Source: Paenibacillus silvae (GTDB lineage: Bacteria; Bacillota; Bacilli; Paenibacillales; Paenibacillaceae). From it: a stretch of 64,000 nucleotides of DNA. The notes beneath the pieces were generated by a model. That model was given only the letters and a program-made list of their open reading frames with translations, was not told the origin of the DNA and did not search any database. Both the position numbers and the translations under genes were made by a program. The stretch lies in the NCBI RefSeq assembly GCF_014639235.1, contig NZ_BMFU01000003.1:310001-374000 (forward strand). Reading direction: 5' to 3'. Below are positions 63,512-64,000 of the stretch, in pieces (the stretch's first letter is position 1; the number at the start of each line of letters is the position of its first letter).

Positions 63512-64000
63512 ATGACTTACAAACTCATCGCGATTGACATCGACGACACCCTGATTAACGACAACAAGGAAGTTACACCCGCTACCCAAACTGCACTGGA
63601 ACAAGCAGTAGCCCACGGTGTCGTGGTAACTCTCGCTACTGGACGCGCGTATGCTTCTGCACAGGCACTTGCTCGCCAAACCAAGCTGAACGTGCCGATC
63701 ATTACGTATCAAGGAGCTTTGGTGAAAAACCTGCTGGACGAAAAAGTGCTGTATGAGCGCTATGTGCCGCAGGAGGCTTCCCGCAAGCTGTTTGACTACT
63801 GCCTGGAGAAAAACCTGCACCTGCAAACGTACATCGACGACAAGCTTTATGCCCGTGAAGAAAATCAAAAGCTGCTTGATTATGCCAAATTAAACGGCAC
63901 ACAATATTACATCGAGTCTGATTTCATTAAAGTGATCGAACAGCCAACACCAAAACTGCTCATCATTGATGAGCCGGACTATCTGGATCAAGTGGCTGTC
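63512..64000 (+). CDS. Cof-type HAD family phosphatase (partial, cut by window end)
   Basis: The first 163 codons are present, reading on to the window edge. AAGGAGA precedes the ATG. The nucleophile motif is LIAIDIDDTLIND (D-x-D-x-T), followed by TLATGRAYASA (motif II) and the start of a Cof-type cap domain (PIITYQGALV). These enzymes dephosphorylate sugar phosphates, flavin or pyridoxal phosphates. The C-terminal half lies outside. Confidence 0.92.
   Translation, partial: MTYKLIAIDIDDTLINDNKEVTPATQTALEQAVAHGVVVTLATGRAYASAQALARQTKLNVPIITYQGALVKNLLDEKVLYERYVPQEASRKLFDYCLEKNLHLQTYIDDKLYAREENQKLLDYAKLNGTQYYIESDFIKVIEQPTPKLLIIDEPDYLDQVAV

Overview
The window looks like chromosomal DNA of a Paenibacillus-like member of the Bacillales. 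The signs are strong AAGGAGG-type ribosome binding sites with some GTG/TTG starts, sigma-A promoters, a T-box leader in front of thrS, a preQ1-I and a cobalamin riboswitch, an ECF sigma factor with a DUF4179 anti-sigma partner, VanRS-type two-component systems, and a moderate GC content. No rRNA, tRNA, prophage, transposase or CRISPR array was seen. The species is an inference.

Layout. 0.03-3.4 kb: an ABC exporter divergent from an AraC/GyrI-like regulator and a small membrane-anchored protein. 3.5-10.5 kb: a surface-glycan cluster (TPR glycosyltransferase, methyltransferase, nucleotide-sugar dehydrogenase, NDP-sugar dehydratase/epimerase, two more glycosyltransferases). 10.8-20.5 kb: housekeeping and accessory genes (RluA-type pseudouridine synthase, YpsA, SpeD, an orphan FlgB, a GNAT-Nudix fusion, ECF sigma/anti-sigma, a ThrE-type exporter in two halves). 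20.5-27.4 kb: a VanRS-like two-component operon that also carries a kinase-less sensor paralogue and a class A penicillin-binding protein, with a phosphotransferase and a DinB protein upstream. 27.6-36 kb: DUF1963, an ammonium transporter coupled to a coiled-coil protein, DinB, GNAT, and an M23 lipoprotein divergent from a second two-component system. 36-50 kb: T-box/thrS, SDR, a HEPN-motif protein, an MBL hydrolase with a structured ribosome-binding region, PQQ-type sugar dehydrogenase, M24 peptidase, a queuosine-precursor transporter under a preQ1 riboswitch, cystine transporter TcyP, and a chemoreceptor. 50-62 kb: a corrinoid uptake and remodelling locus. 62.2-64 kb: lipoate-protein ligase and the start of a Cof-type HAD phosphatase.

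The corrinoid locus fits together as salvage: BtuFCD-type import, CbiZ removing the side chain, CobQ, the CobD decarboxylase and CbiB rebuilding adenosylcobinamide phosphate, and CobU/CobT/CobS plus a CobC-like phosphatase attaching the lower ligand. No de novo corrin-ring genes are in this window.

The least explained material lies between genes. Two 193-bp elements each carry four sites (TAACGATTC-N9-YTATTT) in + + - - orientation with identical 50-bp spacing. A nested family of MITE-like inverted-repeat elements occurs at five loci, one of them between the cobalamin riboswitch and btuF. A perfect hairpin sits exactly between the Shine-Dalgarno sequence and the start codon of the MBL gene, so that folding it restores normal spacing. 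These are the main candidates for something undescribed.
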